Assembly (NCBI GenBank): GCA_030015575.1
Contig: JASDDO010000016.1
Location: forward strand, 111,061,241-111,125,240
DNA: 64,000 nucleotides
Origin: Agapanthus africanus
Taxonomy: Eukaryota > Streptophyta > Magnoliopsida > Asparagales > Amaryllidaceae
Direction: 5' to 3'
Of the stretch, positions 47,203 through 58,237 are shown piece by piece. The notes under the pieces were generated by a model. The model did not search any database and had not been told where the DNA came from. It worked only from the letters and a program-made list of their open reading frames with translations. The translations under genes and the position numbers were made by a program. Positions within the stretch are counted from its first letter, which is position 1. Every line of letters starts with the position of its first letter.

Positions 47203-50200
47203 ATGCCGCCGAAGGCTACGAGGGCACAGAGGGCTGCCGCCAGAGACGAGATTCGAGCTGGCTCGTCCGAGACTAGGACTGAGCAGGGTGGTATGCCTAC
47301 GCCGCAGGGACAGACCGATCCACCTTCCCCAGGCCGTATGGATAGGCTCGAGACCGGTATGGAGGAGTTGCGACAGATGATGGGAGGCATGCAGGAGCTG
47401 CGTCAGATGGTAGGATCCCTAGTTGCAGCCAGTCGTACACCGAGGCCGGATGACGTACCTACTACATCACAGACGACCATGATACCTGCTCCTACTACTA
47501 CCACCGTGGCCATTCCGGTTTCACTACAGGACTTCATGAGGCTGAGACCTCCAGTATTCACCGGCACCGAGGCAGCGGAGGACCCACAGACGTTCCTTGA
47601 CAGTTTAGCCAGGATCTGCCGTTCGCTGAGATGTTCGGATGATCGATGGGTAGAGCTTGCGAGTTTCCGGCTAGAGGGTCTCGCGCAGACATGGTGGGAG
47701 TCAGTCTTGAGAGGTCAAGCTGCAGATCTACCGCCTATGACTTGGGCCGAGTTTACAGCGGTCTTTCTAGCCCGTTTTCTTCCAGAGAGCGTTCGTGACG
47801 CCAGAGCTCGCAGTTTCGAGGCCTTAGTCAAGACACCTGGGATGACGGTGTCTGAGTATGACATCCAGTTTACTCAGTTGTCCCGATATGCTCAGTATTT
47901 GGTGGATACCGAGGAGAAGATGGTGAAGAGGTTCGTACAGGGACTTGATGCCCAGCTATATCTTGCCATTGGCGCCCAGCGCTACGACACTTATTCAGCT
48001 GCTAGGGATACGGCATTGCGGATGGAGGCACGCATATCACAGACTTCGGCCGTTTCTGGGCCGAAGAGGATGCGCACCGATGTACCGCCTCAGAGGCAGC
48101 GCGCCAGATTCTTTCCGAGAGATAGGCCAGGCAGAGGATTTGGACGGGGACAGTTATATGGTTCTTATCCCCAGGGGCAGCAGCCGTCGCCAGGATGTTT
48201 TGGGTGCGGGAGTTTGCACCATCTTGTCAGAGACTGCCCGGTGAGACGACAGGGAGCAGCGACAGTTCCGCACGTGACCCTACCACCATCACCACCCCCT
48301 CCTCAGAGAGCCCTACTTCCTACCCCAGGCGATGCTCCACGCCAGTTAGGTGCACCGAGAGGCCGTGGACGCGGCGGTCCTGTTCAGAGAGGACGAGGAG
48401 GCAGAGGCCGAGGTCGAGGTCAGCCCGCTATCGGTGGAGGACAGGCCCGAGTTTTTGCTTTGACACCGCAGGATGCGCAGGCATCCAATGCCGTCGTGAC
48501 AGGTACCTTGCCAGTTTGTTCTTTCGACGCACGGGTATTATTCGACCCAGGTTCTACACATTCGTACGTCTCTACACACTTTGCACCGATGTTGGGCCGT
48601 GAGTCGTCGTCGTTAGACCAGCCGCTTGTTGTTGTTACTCCGGTAGGCGAGTCGTTTGTCGCTCGGTTTGTATTTCGTTTGTGTTCCGTTCGTATCGGGG
48701 AGAGGGATTCATCAGTTGATTTGATACTCCTCGATATGTTGGACTTTGATGTGCTTCTGGGCATGGATTGGCTAGCCACTTGTTATGCTTCGGTGGACTG
48801 CCGTGAGAAGGCAGTCAGATTTAGCTTTCCGGGAGAGCCAGTCCTTGTTATTCAGGGAGACCGCAGTGTCACCCTTCCCAGCTTAATTTCTTCTCTTCGC
48901 GCTGGTCAGCTCTTGCGGAAGGGATGTCAGGGATTCTTAGCGTTTGTTTGTGATACTCGAGCTACAGAGGTTCCGTTGGACCAGGTCCCGGTAGTTTGTG
49001 AGTTCCCTGATGTTTTCCCTGATGAGCTACCTGGGCTACCGCCTGAGCGCGATGTTGAGTTCTGCATTGATTTGATTCCCGGTTCGGGGCCTATTTCTAT
49101 ACCGCCTTATCGGATGGCCCCGGCAGAGCTTCGAGAGCTGAAGGATCAGTTGCAGGATTTGTTAGATAAGGGGCTTATTCGACCGAGTGTTTCTCCGTGG
49201 GGTGCTCCGGTCCTGTTTGTCAAGAAGAAGGATGGAAGTTTGCGCTTGTGTATCGACTACCGCCAGCTGAACAAAGTTACCATTCGGAACAGATATCCGT
49301 TGCCGCGCATTGATGATTTGTTCGACCAGCTTCAGGGTGCGGGGTATTTTTCGAGGATCGACTTGCGATCAGGATACCATCAGCTGCGAGTCCGACAGGA
49401 GGATATACCGAGGACAGCTTTCCGTACACGCTATGGCCACTACGAGTTTTTGGTGATGTCGTTCGGACTCACCAACGCCCCAGCAGCATTTATGGATTTG
49501 ATGAACCGTACATTCAGGTCGTATCTTGACTTGTTCATCATCGTGTTTATCGACGATATCTTGGTGTACTCCCGGAGCAGAGAGGAGCACGAGCAGCACT
49601 TGCGGATTACGTTACAGACTCTGAGGGAGCATCAGCTGTTCGCGAAGTTCTCCAAGTGTGCTTTCTGGCTGGACAGCGTCGGATTCTTGGGTCACGTGGT
49701 TACGAGAGACGGCATTTGTGTGGACCCGAAGAAGATTGAGGCTGTTCAGCAGTGGCCCCGACCTACATCGGTTACTGAGATCCGTAGTTTTCTAGGCTTG
49801 GCGGGCTACTACAGGCGTTTTGTTCAGGACTTCTCCCGTATAGCTGCACCGTTGACCAGTTTGACCCGGAAGGGAGTTCCTTTCGTTTGGACAGAGGAGT
49901 GCGAGCGCAGTTTTCAGCAGCTGCGGACATGTTTGACTACGGCGCCGGTATTATCTCTACCTTCGGGATCAGGCGGATTTGTTGTCTACTGTGATGCTTC
50001 GCGAGTGGGATTAGGATGCGTTTTGATGCAGCATGGCCGGGTGATCGCTTATGCTTCTCGGCAGTTGAAGAAGCATGAACAGAACTACCCCACTCATGAT
50101 TTGGAGATGGCTGCAGTGGTCTTTGCACTGAAGATTTGGCGACATTACCTTTACGGCGAGTCATGTCAGATATTCACCGATCATAAGAGTTTAAAGTACA

Positions 50201-52071
50201 TATTTCAGCAGCGAGACCTGAACCTCAGACAGCGTCGTTGGATGGAGTTGGTGAAAGACTACGACTGCGAGATCTTATATCACCCCGGCAAGGCGAATGT
50301 GGTGGCAGATGCGTTGAGTAGGAGGCCCGGGGGTAGTTTATCCTTTTTGCGCGCAGTGCAGAGGCAGTCGTCAGCAGATTGGCAGACGTTATGCGACAGC
50401 CGAGTTGAGTTCGAGTTCACTCAGACAGGGGGACAGCTCGCGCATGTTCGTGCACGCCCACAGTTGCTTGACCGTATATATGAGGCACAGCGTAGTGACG
50501 ACCGTTGCTCAGAGATCATGGCACAGATGAGACAGGGCAGATTTTCCGAGTTCATGGTTGACGATCAGGGGATTTTACGATATGGATCTAGACTGTGCGT
50601 ACCAGATGCTGATGGATTACGGCGCGACATTCTCGAGGAGGCACACCGATCAGTGTATAGTGTCCACCCCGGTTCCACCAAGATGTACCATGATATGAGA
50701 GAGACCTACTGGTGGGACGGGATGAAGAGGGACATTGCGGAGTTCGTTTCGAGATGCCTGACTTGTCAGCAAGTCAAGGCCGAGCACCAGAGGCCCGCAG
50801 GAGAGCTACAGCCGTTACCCATTCCAGAGTGGAAATGGGAGCAGATTTCGATGGACTTCGTTGTGGGTCTACCCAGGACCAGTCGAGGGTACGACTCCAT
50901 CTGGGTGATCGTGGATAGATTGACGAAAGCGGCTCACTTCCTGCCAGTGAAGACGACTTTCAGCTTCGCTCAGTATGCTCAGCTCTATATTGACGAGATC
51001 GTGCGACTACATGGCGTACCGACTTGTATCGTGTCAGATCGAGGCACTCAGTTCACCAGCCGACTTTGGCAGAGACTTCAGGAGGCTTTGGGCACTCGTT
51101 TGAGCTTCAGCACAGCGTTTCATCCGCAGACAGACGGACAGTCAGAGCGGACCATTCAGACTCTCGAGGACATGCTCAGAGCGTGCGTTTTAGACTTTGG
51201 GGGTAGCTGGGATCGTCATTTACCTCTAGTGGAGTTCTCCTACAACAACAGCTTCCAGGATACTATTCAGATGGCACCTTTCGAGGCATTGTATGGGAGG
51301 AGATGCAGATCGCCCGTTTGTTGGACAGAGCTCAGCGAGAGCAGTATTTTGGGGCCGCAGCTTGTTGAGGAGACGACAGCGAAGATACAGTTGATCCGAG
51401 ACCGGATGAGAGCGGCTCAGAGCAGGCAGAAATCGTATGCAGACAGGCGCCGTCGCAGTTTAGAGTTCGCAGTTGGCGACCATGTTTTTCTGAAGGTCTC
51501 ACCGATGAAGGGCGTGATGCGTTTTGGGCGAAAGGGGAAGCTTAGCCCTAGATTCGTAGGTCCCTTCGAGATCCTCGAGCGTGTCGGCGCTGTTGCATAT
51601 CGTTTGGCTCTTCCACCCAGCTTTCCCGATGTTCACCCCGTTTTTCATGTTTCGATGCTCCGCAAGTACCTTCACGACCCTTCGCATGCGATTCAACACC
51701 CGACAGTCCAGCTAGAGCGCGACCTTTCTTTTGCAGAGCAGCCGGTGGCCATCCTGGATCGGCAGGTGAAGAAGTTGAGATCGAAGATTATACCAACCGT
51801 CAAGGTCCTTTGGCGTAGCCCGAGCAGCGAGGAGGTTACCTGGGAGACCGAGGGCGAGATGAGGAAGAAATATCCCCATCTCTTTGAAGGTACGCGTAGC
51901 TATATTTTTAAATTCGGGGACCGAATTTCTTTAAGGGGGGAAGATTGTAGCGTCTTGAAAAGTCGTTTTGGTGTTTTCCTGAAATTCGGTGAAAATTCGG
52001 TGTTTTTCCGAAAACCGTCTTTCTCGATATTTTGCAGTTTAGGGCTAATTATACTTAAAGTGGATAGGTAA
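47203..52071 (+). CDS. gag-pol: Gag-Pol polyprotein, Tekay/Del chromovirus type
   Basis: 1622 codons in a single frame from [11 protein letters not shown]. Order of domains: retrotransposon gag (about 95-285; [11 protein letters not shown]), zinc knuckle CX2CX4HX4C at 332-345, basic RGRGRG tail, aspartic protease at 448 (LFDPGSTHS, a DPG active site, and later VLLGMDWL), reverse transcriptase with FIDDILVYS at 782-790, RNase H from D931 (VYCDAS) to the VADALSR end, and integrase with an HHCC zinc domain from H1148 and catalytic D1218, D1279, E1315 (DD35E spacing intact). The C-terminus has a chromodomain-like segment at about 1514-1562 ([26 protein letters not shown]), the chromovirus feature thought to guide integration into heterochromatin. 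No stop or frameshift. The frame runs through the polypurine tract and takes its last 42 codons from the 3' LTR; the usual end would be soon after YPHLFEG. Gag and pol lie in one frame, so no frameshift is needed. Confidence 0.97.
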   Translation: MPPKATRAQRAAARDEIRAGSSETRTEQGGMPTPQGQTDPPSPGRMDRLETGMEELRQMMGGMQELRQMVGSLVAASRTPRPDDVPTTSQTTMIPAPTTTTVAIPVSLQDFMRLRPPVFTGTEAAEDPQTFLDSLARICRSLRCSDDRWVELASFRLEGLAQTWWESVLRGQAADLPPMTWAEFTAVFLARFLPESVRDARARSFEALVKTPGMTVSEYDIQFTQLSRYAQYLVDTEEKMVKRFVQGLDAQLYLAIGAQRYDTYSAARDTALRMEARISQTSAVSGPKRMRTDVPPQRQRARFFPRDRPGRGFGRGQLYGSYPQGQQPSPGCFGCGSLHHLVRDCPVRRQGAATVPHVTLPPSPPPPQRALLPTPGDAPRQLGAPRGRGRGGPVQRGRGGRGRGRGQPAIGGGQARVFALTPQDAQASNAVVTGTLPVCSFDARVLFDPGSTHSYVSTHFAPMLGRESSSLDQPLVVVTPVGESFVARFVFRLCSVRIGERDSSVDLILLDMLDFDVLLGMDWLATCYASVDCREKAVRFSFPGEPVLVIQGDRSVTLPSLISSLRAGQLLRKGCQGFLAFVCDTRATEVPLDQVPVVCEFPDVFPDELPGLPPERDVEFCIDLIPGSGPISIPPYRMAPAELRELKDQLQDLLDKGLIRPSVSPWGAPVLFVKKKDGSLRLCIDYRQLNKVTIRNRYPLPRIDDLFDQLQGAGYFSRIDLRSGYHQLRVRQEDIPRTAFRTRYGHYEFLVMSFGLTNAPAAFMDLMNRTFRSYLDLFIIVFIDDILVYSRSREEHEQHLRITLQTLREHQLFAKFSKCAFWLDSVGFLGHVVTRDGICVDPKKIEAVQQWPRPTSVTEIRSFLGLAGYYRRFVQDFSRIAAPLTSLTRKGVPFVWTEECERSFQQLRTCLTTAPVLSLPSGSGGFVVYCDASRVGLGCVLMQHGRVIAYASRQLKKHEQNYPTHDLEMAAVVFALKIWRHYLYGESCQIFTDHKSLKYIFQQRDLNLRQRRWMELVKDYDCEILYHPGKANVVADALSRRPGGSLSFLRAVQRQSSADWQTLCDSRVEFEFTQTGGQLAHVRARPQLLDRIYEAQRSDDRCSEIMAQMRQGRFSEFMVDDQGILRYGSRLCVPDADGLRRDILEEAHRSVYSVHPGSTKMYHDMRETYWWDGMKRDIAEFVSRCLTCQQVKAEHQRPAGELQPLPIPEWKWEQISMDFVVGLPRTSRGYDSIWVIVDRLTKAAHFLPVKTTFSFAQYAQLYIDEIVRLHGVPTCIVSDRGTQFTSRLWQRLQEALGTRLSFSTAFHPQTDGQSERTIQTLEDMLRACVLDFGGSWDRHLPLVEFSYNNSFQDTIQMAPFEALYGRRCRSPVCWTELSESSILGPQLVEETTAKIQLIRDRMRAAQSRQKSYADRRRRSLEFAVGDHVFLKVSPMKGVMRFGRKGKLSPRFVGPFEILERVGAVAYRLALPPSFPDVHPVFHVSMLRKYLHDPSHAIQHPTVQLERDLSFAEQPVAILDRQVKKLRSKIIPTVKVLWRSPSSEEVTWETEGEMRKKYPHLFEGTRSYIFKFGDRISLRGEDCSVLKSRFGVFLKFGENSVFFRKPSFSIFCSLGLIILKVDR
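51933..51945 (+). other. Polypurine tract of element G
   Basis: AAGGGGGGAAGAT directly before the 3' LTR TG. Lies inside the gag-pol frame. Confidence 0.93.
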
Positions 52072-53730
52072 TTACTTGTTTTTAGTAGCTAATGAGTTTA
52101 ATATGAAATTTTGGTCATTTAAAAATTTTTCCCTATTTTTCAATTTTTTAATATTATTTAAGCCGGTAAGAAAATACATTAAATAAGCGATAAATACAAA
52201 TTTTTCCGGGCTAATTTTAATCTCTAAAATTATGATAATTATAATCTAGTGATAACATGAATTTTTAGTAATTTATTTTGATTTTTAACCAATTTTTATA
52301 AATTGAAACGAAATTATTGAATTTTGGGCTAAAACTTGCAATTTTTGAGTTGTAGGGGGCCTTTTTGCATAAAATTTCTTTTGTAAAACCCCTCTAGCTT
52401 TTCCCTCAGCCCTATAACAGCCCAAGTCTTGGCCAAGTCCAGAAATTCTGACCTCTCTCTTTCTTGAGTTGTTTCTTGAGTTATTTGATAGTTTATGGAT
52501 TTAATTTTAAATATAATGGTTAAAATATGATACATTGACTTTGGAAACTTGAACCAAGACTTTTCCTCACTTGCCCACACCCTCCCCCTTACCTCCTCTG
52601 GCCGAAACTGAAGCCCCCTCTTCTTCCTCTCTTTTCTTTTCATTTTTCTTCCAATTTCATCAAAAAACCACATCAAAATCCATAGTTTATTCAAAAATCC
52701 ATACAAAATCCATATGCTATCATTTTCCTTAGCCATTCTTGCTTGGATCTTGGTGTTTGAGGCCATCATTTGGGGGAAACTTTCTTGCTTGATCTATTGA
52801 TCAAGAGGTATAAATTCTATCTTGTTAAATTTTTTGTTTAAGTGCTTATGTGTTATGGGTTAGTGTTAATTTAGTGTAGTTTTATCTAGTTTTCTTAGAT
52901 TTTTGTTAGAAAATTCTAACTGGGTTTTGAACCATGATAATTAATTAAGTAGTTTATTAGTTAATCTAGTTGTTAGTAAACTAATCTATATGGTTACCTT
53001 GTTATGTAGTCTTTAATTATGCTAATTTAGGTAATTTTAGAAGTTGATTTTAGTTGTAAAGTTGTTGTTTTAAGGTTTTTCAAGAGAGGGTTATGTATGG
53101 AAAATGATATTTGAAGCTTGATTAGTGAGTTGATTAAACCTAATTTGTGTTGATTAAACCTAAATTGCTATCTAGTGTTTTGCTAACCTTAAGCTAAGTG
53201 GTTAATTTGCTTATTAGGCTAAATTATAGTGTTAAAGTAAGGATTTCTTATATGGTTTGAGTTATGTTTGCTATTTATAAAAATCAAGAGAAGGTTTTGT
53301 TATGTAAATTAGTTTTTTTAAGCTTAGTTAATGGTTTAGAATTGGTGTTTTGGCTAACTTTTTGGTTAGTTTGGAATGTTGGCGTTGGGTGGTGTTGACT
53401 TTGTCGCTATATTGTCGATGTTTGCATCAAATTGCAATTTCTGCTTACTAGATTTTTATAGAAGTTATGTGATGAGTTAATTGTGGCATCTTGATGATTT
53501 TGTTGGCTTGTCCTACGACTTTTAGGATGCGTGAGTGCGGTTTTTGGGTAGTCGGGTTTTAGTTTTGCCGGGTGACCCAAAATCGGCGTTTTTGGCAGTT
53601 TTTGCGATTTTCGCGTGTGTCCGCGCACTTTGTGCACGTTGTACCTAGCTAGCGAACTTTAGTAGTTTCGTTGGGGTTTTGCGTCGTTCTTGATACGTAA
53701 CCTTATGTTTGGTATTGATGTAAATTCCAG

Positions 53731-53804
53731 GTTCGGTCGCGGAGACGTCAGACGCGGCGCGAAAGGGAAAGGCAGTGATTGGACACAGCTAGCCAGGGAT
53801 CCCG
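53731..53804 (+). other. Exon-like cassette 1 in 3' LTR of G
   Basis: Identical to 45101-45174, with the same AG| and |GTGAGT edges. Confidence 0.5.
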
Positions 53805-54968
53805 GTGAGTAGATTTAACATCTACGGGGGACGATCGTCTGGATGGCGCAAGTCGCCCGATAGATTTAGTAAACTGGAAAATAATAAATTGGATAATCAC
53901 TTGTGACATTAGAATAATAATACGGGCATGATAATTGCTGCAATTAGATCGATAGGTTATACCCATATACGCAAACTCAATTGTAGGACACATGCACCAT
54001 TACCAGGTTTTTATATGCAGCACGAGCACTATTCATGTTTACACACACACCCTGGTAATTGCCATGCCACCACACTAGATAACCTTTAAATTAAACCTTT
54101 TACTAATTGATACTTAAATTGTGTTATTTCCTTAAAATGAAACCCTAGGATTGCTATTCATGTGCATGTACTTCATCATATTCATTGTTCATGCTTAATA
54201 CATTAATCACACATCGCAACTTGATTATTGATATCATACGCATTCATTAGCATTGATATATGCTCTTATGAGGATTTCTTGAGATTTTATGATATTGCTG
54301 GATTTCGGGGAAAAGCCGCAAAATTTCCAAACTTGTGATATTTTTAAAACATGTAAATTGCGGTTTTCTAGTGATGTAAGTGTCGTCCACCATGAGTTTG
54401 CTGTGGCTTTGGAAATCCGTGTCGAGGAGTGGAGGAACCGGCACGGGTACATGGTGGGCCCGGTAAGGTACCCCGGGGCAAGAGGAATGTGGTGATGACG
54501 TTGAGCCTGGCAGGGGACGGATTACCTACCGGTGACTGTTTGGGACGGCGGATATCCAGAGGATACCGACCGTGGCCGCTAGATGATGAGATATTGAGAT
54601 TTGAGGTGGGTCAGCCGGACGGCTGAGGCCAGAGATACATTATGAGATTTGAGACAGCTTTTGGGGTGTCGTTGCTGGACACCGATTTTCGTCGATTCAT
54701 TGACATTTGCTGGCATTCTAAAAGAGTTTCAAAAACAAAAAAGAAAAGAGATAAGATATTTTTATATATAAACCTATTGAGAACTCAGATTTTCATGTTG
54801 CATACATATTAGCACACAGATATGATATACACACCTGCTAGTGCATCCAGTCATACCTGTATTTTAGATGCTAGGATGCTTGTGTGCATGCATACGATAG
54901 CCTTTGTAGATGCTATTTATTACTCACGAGTTGGCAACTCACCCCCGTTGTGCCACAGTCTTTTGCAG

Positions 54969-55045
54969 GTCCGCTCCGTCAGTTCAGTAGCGGCGGGCGC
55001 ACTTGTCTGTTGCCTCTTTAGCCTGAGCTCGAGATTTGCTCATAG
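54969..55045 (+). other. Exon-like cassette 2 in 3' LTR of G
   Basis: Identical to 46339-46415, with the same TTTTGCAG| and |GTGGGT edges. Confidence 0.5.
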
Positions 55046-55658
55046 GTGGGTTATGTTATTTTTGTACCACCTTGTATATTCTTGTATCTAGTGTACTCCA
55101 TCTACTGTTCTACCAGATTATTGTATATTGACCTAGAGATGAGACTGTGAGGTTTGTGGATTTTATACTGTATTTGGGGTCGAGCTCACTTGAGCCGACA
55201 TGCTACTTTTTCATGCTTCCTTATGCTTTATTATGCTTTATTATGCTTGTTGTCATTTACATTGCGTGGGATTTGTGACCGCCGTATGGCGAAGAGCTAG
55301 CTCCCGCTTGGGGATGCCCTATTTTGTGGATTCATGTATATATTTTGTTGTACCCATTTTTGGGGGTCAGTATTTACAAAGGAGACTCTGCCGAAATTTT
55401 CGGGAAAATTTGTATTGTTTTTAAAAAGTGTTTTACATGACTTATTTGATAACTCGCTTTCAATTGATTGGGTTTTCTTCACTCTTTTGCTTCATTGGTT
55501 TTGTTTTCTGGGCTTTGGCTTACTTATTTTACGGACGCCTTTAGACGTTTCGTGAACTTAAGTGCCAGTCACGTTCCGTACCCTGCGGGTCGTGACATCT
55601 GCGTGGCTCCCGATATATCCAAAACCCCCTTTCAAAACACAGCACACGTACACTGCAC

Positions 55659-55941
55659 ATTGAGTTCGCATGACCAGTTTAACCCGTCAATCGGAGGTTC
55701 CCTCACTCCAAAGGCGAGGGGTAATTAACGGCAGCTTAGTTCGCGGCTGCCGGAGATTCGGATCCCCACAATCATTAAACCCCGGCCTACCCTAGGCAGG
55801 AGGAATCTGTAGTACGCCTGACAAGCGCGCGCGTATTCCCATCTCAATGGGGTGACGAAAAACACCCTACAGATTCCGGCACGCCCGATGGGACCCTTCT
55901 CTCCTCCCATATTTCGGGTTAAACGTTCATGCGAACTCAAT
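55659..55941 (+). promoter_or_regulatory. Multi-branched structured leader of element H
   Basis: A closing stem pairs ATTGAGTTCGCATGA..TTTAACCCG (55659-55686) with CGGGTTAAA..TCATGCGAACTCAAT (55915-55941): 15 and 9 perfect pairs. Inside are CCCTC/GAGGG (55700-55704 with 55716-55720), CGGCAGC/GCTGCCG (55729-55735 with 55746-55752), and GGAATCTGTAG/CTACAGATTCC (55802-55812 with 55867-55877), which encloses CCCAT/ATGGG (55838-55842 with 55847-55851). It lies between the LTR and the first gag-like frame. Confidence 0.75.
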
Positions 55942-55969
55942 CAATATACATATCGATTGTCTATACTGA

Positions 55970-55992
55970 AATGATGTTTTTTTTCTGTGCAG
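55970..55992 (+). promoter_or_regulatory. Candidate splice acceptor upstream of first frame of H
   Basis: A long T run (GTTTTTTTTCTGTGCAG|CAG) ends 19 nt before the ATG at 56012. Strong by plant consensus; no donor assigned. Confidence 0.45.
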
Positions 55993-56011
55993 CAGTCAAC
56001 CTTCGACGATA

Positions 56012-57337
56012 ATGTCTCCCCATACTAATTCAGCTCCCAACATGACCCCGATTCCATACGTCGTCAAGATCAACGCTTGTGTGGTTCTCCCCGCAAGCCT
56101 CAATCGACAGTGGGAGGAACCGCCCCGCCAGTTTGGCTCCGTCATCATCTACCCTGCCGGAAGCGCTCATCAAGTGGAAATCCCGGCGGAACAGGTGGCC
56201 AAGCCGGTCTCAAGGGACAAGAGGCTGAATGTTGTGATCGCCAAGGCACCATAACCGAAACTTAAGATGGTGTCTGAACGACTCCCTGGTGCTCCAGCGG
56301 GGGGCAAGAACTTCGGTACAAAGGGCAACATCAAATGTTGTGGACGAGCTCAGGTGATGCCTCCAACAAATGCACAATCGAGCGTATCTCCAAGGCCTTC
56401 CATCGACCAGTCTGCGGCGTCTTCCCAAAGAGCCGAATTCTGCCAGGTGCTTAGAACAGAAAAGTTAAGGCAGAAGCGGCTCAGGTATCGAGCCAACAAG
56501 AGGGCCAAGGCTTTGGCCAAATGGAATCATGTGAAGTTCCAAGTGCAGGGTTGCCCCGCGACGACGGCTGAGTCGGACATAAGAATCAGCAATTCCTTCG
56601 AGCCTCTGAAGTGGGTTCAGAAAAATGCCATGACCGCCAGAATCAAGAAGACAGCGGTCCGAACAGTGCCACAAAGAGACGTGTCCCGGCCCCGACAGAA
56701 AAAGTATGACACTGTCTCTTCAAGAGTCTATCAAGCACTCTCTGCCGCACGAAAGCAGCAGGGCAAACCCAGAAAAGAAGCGCCAGCACCATTCAAGAAC
56801 CTGGTTAGGCCATCCGCCTTCAATCGACTACCAGCTACCGAAACAAGGGGGTCAAGACAGAGATCCGTGAAATCAGCTGCCAATGATAGAAAGACGGCAG
56901 GATATATCATCCATACGGTCTATATGGCGGGCGGGCGCCCCAGTGACAACCTTCGCAGCAAAAGCAAGGATGGGGCCACCACATCCCAAGCCCAATCTAG
57001 CCTGAATGTGGTTGCCGCTGCCCAAGAACAGCCACCCCCGCTGGATGAAGAAAACCCTCTCGATGAGGATGATAGGCAGAAAGACCCCTCGGTCCATGCA
57101 GAGTCAAGCTCGGACAGCGAGGAAGAGCTGACTTTCCGCCCCAGGACTGCGGAGCAAGAGCTGCTTCAAGAGCTTCGAAAACAGCTCAGGAGCAAAGATA
57201 AAGAGATGGCCAAGCTCTATTCGAAGATTGATGACTTAACGAACGTGGTGATGCAGCTTACGGCTCAAATTGCTCGAGCGCCTCCCAATCAGGCACAAGC
57301 CGCTACTAATCAGCCGGGTGATGACAATCCGAGGTAG
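56012..57337 (+). pseudogene. Element H N-terminal gag-region frame, broken
   Basis: One frame carrying two in-frame stops: TAA at 56252 and TAG at 57335. The second part (from 56267) is very basic, then acidic and serine-rich (SSSDSEEEL), and ends in a probable coiled coil (LLQELRKQLRSKDKEMAKL, then a hydrophobic-heptad run) at about 57150-57290. The main gag domain follows in the same frame after the TAG. I do not recognise a family for the N-terminal part. Some Tat-lineage elements carry an extra frame before gag, which this could be, or it may simply be the N-terminus of gag. Confidence 0.6.
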
Positions 57338-57340
57338 CCA

Positions 57341-58237
57341 ATGCCTGTTCCTTTGGGACCAAGACAGGTCGAGCCGAATGAAAGCCGGCCACATTCCGCT
57401 TCTGGGGATGCCTTAGCCCCAGATAGCACTATCCCGCTAACACAGGATCGGATAATGGATTTGGTCACCAGCAAGGTTAAAACATTGGTGGCCGAAGCTG
57501 AAGCTCAGAAAGAAATCGGCAGTAGTGGGCGGCCATATCCCGCACAGTACGATCTGATTGAGTTCCTAAGCGGCTACGTCATTCCTAAGTTCGGAAGATT
57601 TGATGGAACGGGGAATGCAAATCAGCACGTCGCCCACTTCAAAGCATCATGCGGAAATACAGGGGGCAATGACGCGCTCCTTCTTCGTCAGTTTGTCAAC
57701 AGCCTGACCGGCGTCGCCTTCGACTGGTATGCGAGTATACCGGACGGGTCCGTCATTACCTTTGCCCAAATGGAGTCCCTGTTTCGGCAAAGGTTCATGA
57801 GTGTCAGTGATAAAATCTCCATTGCCGACCTTGTGAGGACCAAGCCGGGGAAGAATGAAAGCAACACCGACTTTATCGCTCGATGGCGTAATCTCACAGT
57901 CAAGTGCGAACCGCCGCTGGAGCAGGACCAGTCCATCTGCCTTCTCATTGGGAACCTAGGCAATTGGATGGTCCCGTTCTTGTGTACGGCGGGCCTCAAG
58001 ACATTTCAGGAGCTAACCAAGAAAGTCCAAATGCTGGAACGCTCGAAGCAAGAGTCCCCGCCGGATTCTCAGAGAGACAAAACTTGGAAAAGCAAGCGGG
58101 ATGACAACCGTAGAAGCGGGAGTTCCAGCAGTACCAATGTCTTCAATGCCTCCGACAATGAAGAAAAGCGAAGGGCGGGCGAATCCAAAATCAACCGGTC
58201 TCGAAGCCATTGCTGGGAGGAGATGGGCATTCCCTAG
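57341..58237 (+). pseudogene. Element H gag (retrotransposon gag domain), disrupted
   Basis: In frame with the preceding piece, separated by TAG at 57335. It contains the retrotransposon gag core of the Tat type: FLSGYVIPKFGRFDGTGNA, then LLLRQFVNSLTGVAFDWYA, LFRQRFMS and a SNTDFIARWRN segment, followed by a charged linker. It ends by frameshift near 58210-58237, where the gag C-terminus continues in the next frame. As a structural protein it would form the particle shell. Confidence 0.82.

Larger units (their letters stand above)
43316..55597 (+). mobile_element. Element G: complete young Tekay-like gypsy retrotransposon
   Basis: 12,282 bp with perfect target duplication TCTGC at 43311-43315 and 55598-55602. 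LTRs of 3652 bp at 43316-46967 and 51946-55597, tRNA-iMet primer site at 46972-46983, polypurine tract at 51933-51945, and one uninterrupted gag-pol frame. LTRs are identical wherever I compared them except A at 45888 against C at 54518. With a commonly used grass LTR rate of 1.3e-8 per site per year, one change in 3652 bp would mean an insertion on the order of ten thousand years old. Nothing visible prevents it from being autonomous. Confidence 0.95.
51946..55597 (+). repeat. 3' LTR of element G
   Basis: 3652 bp, same as 43316-46967 except C at 54518 for A at 45888. Followed by TCTGC (55598-55602), the second target duplication copy. Confidence 0.95.

Noticed and set aside
55598-55660. Primer binding site and exact 5' LTR end of H
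   Set aside because: TGGCTCCCGATATATCC at 55604 starts like a primer site but is not preceded by a CA LTR end, and I could not match it to a tRNA, so I did not call it.
55659-55941. MITE insertion in the leader of H
   Set aside because: The arms are inverted, but flanks GCAC and CAAT give no target duplication, and further nested stems favour a functional RNA fold. Kept as an alternative only.
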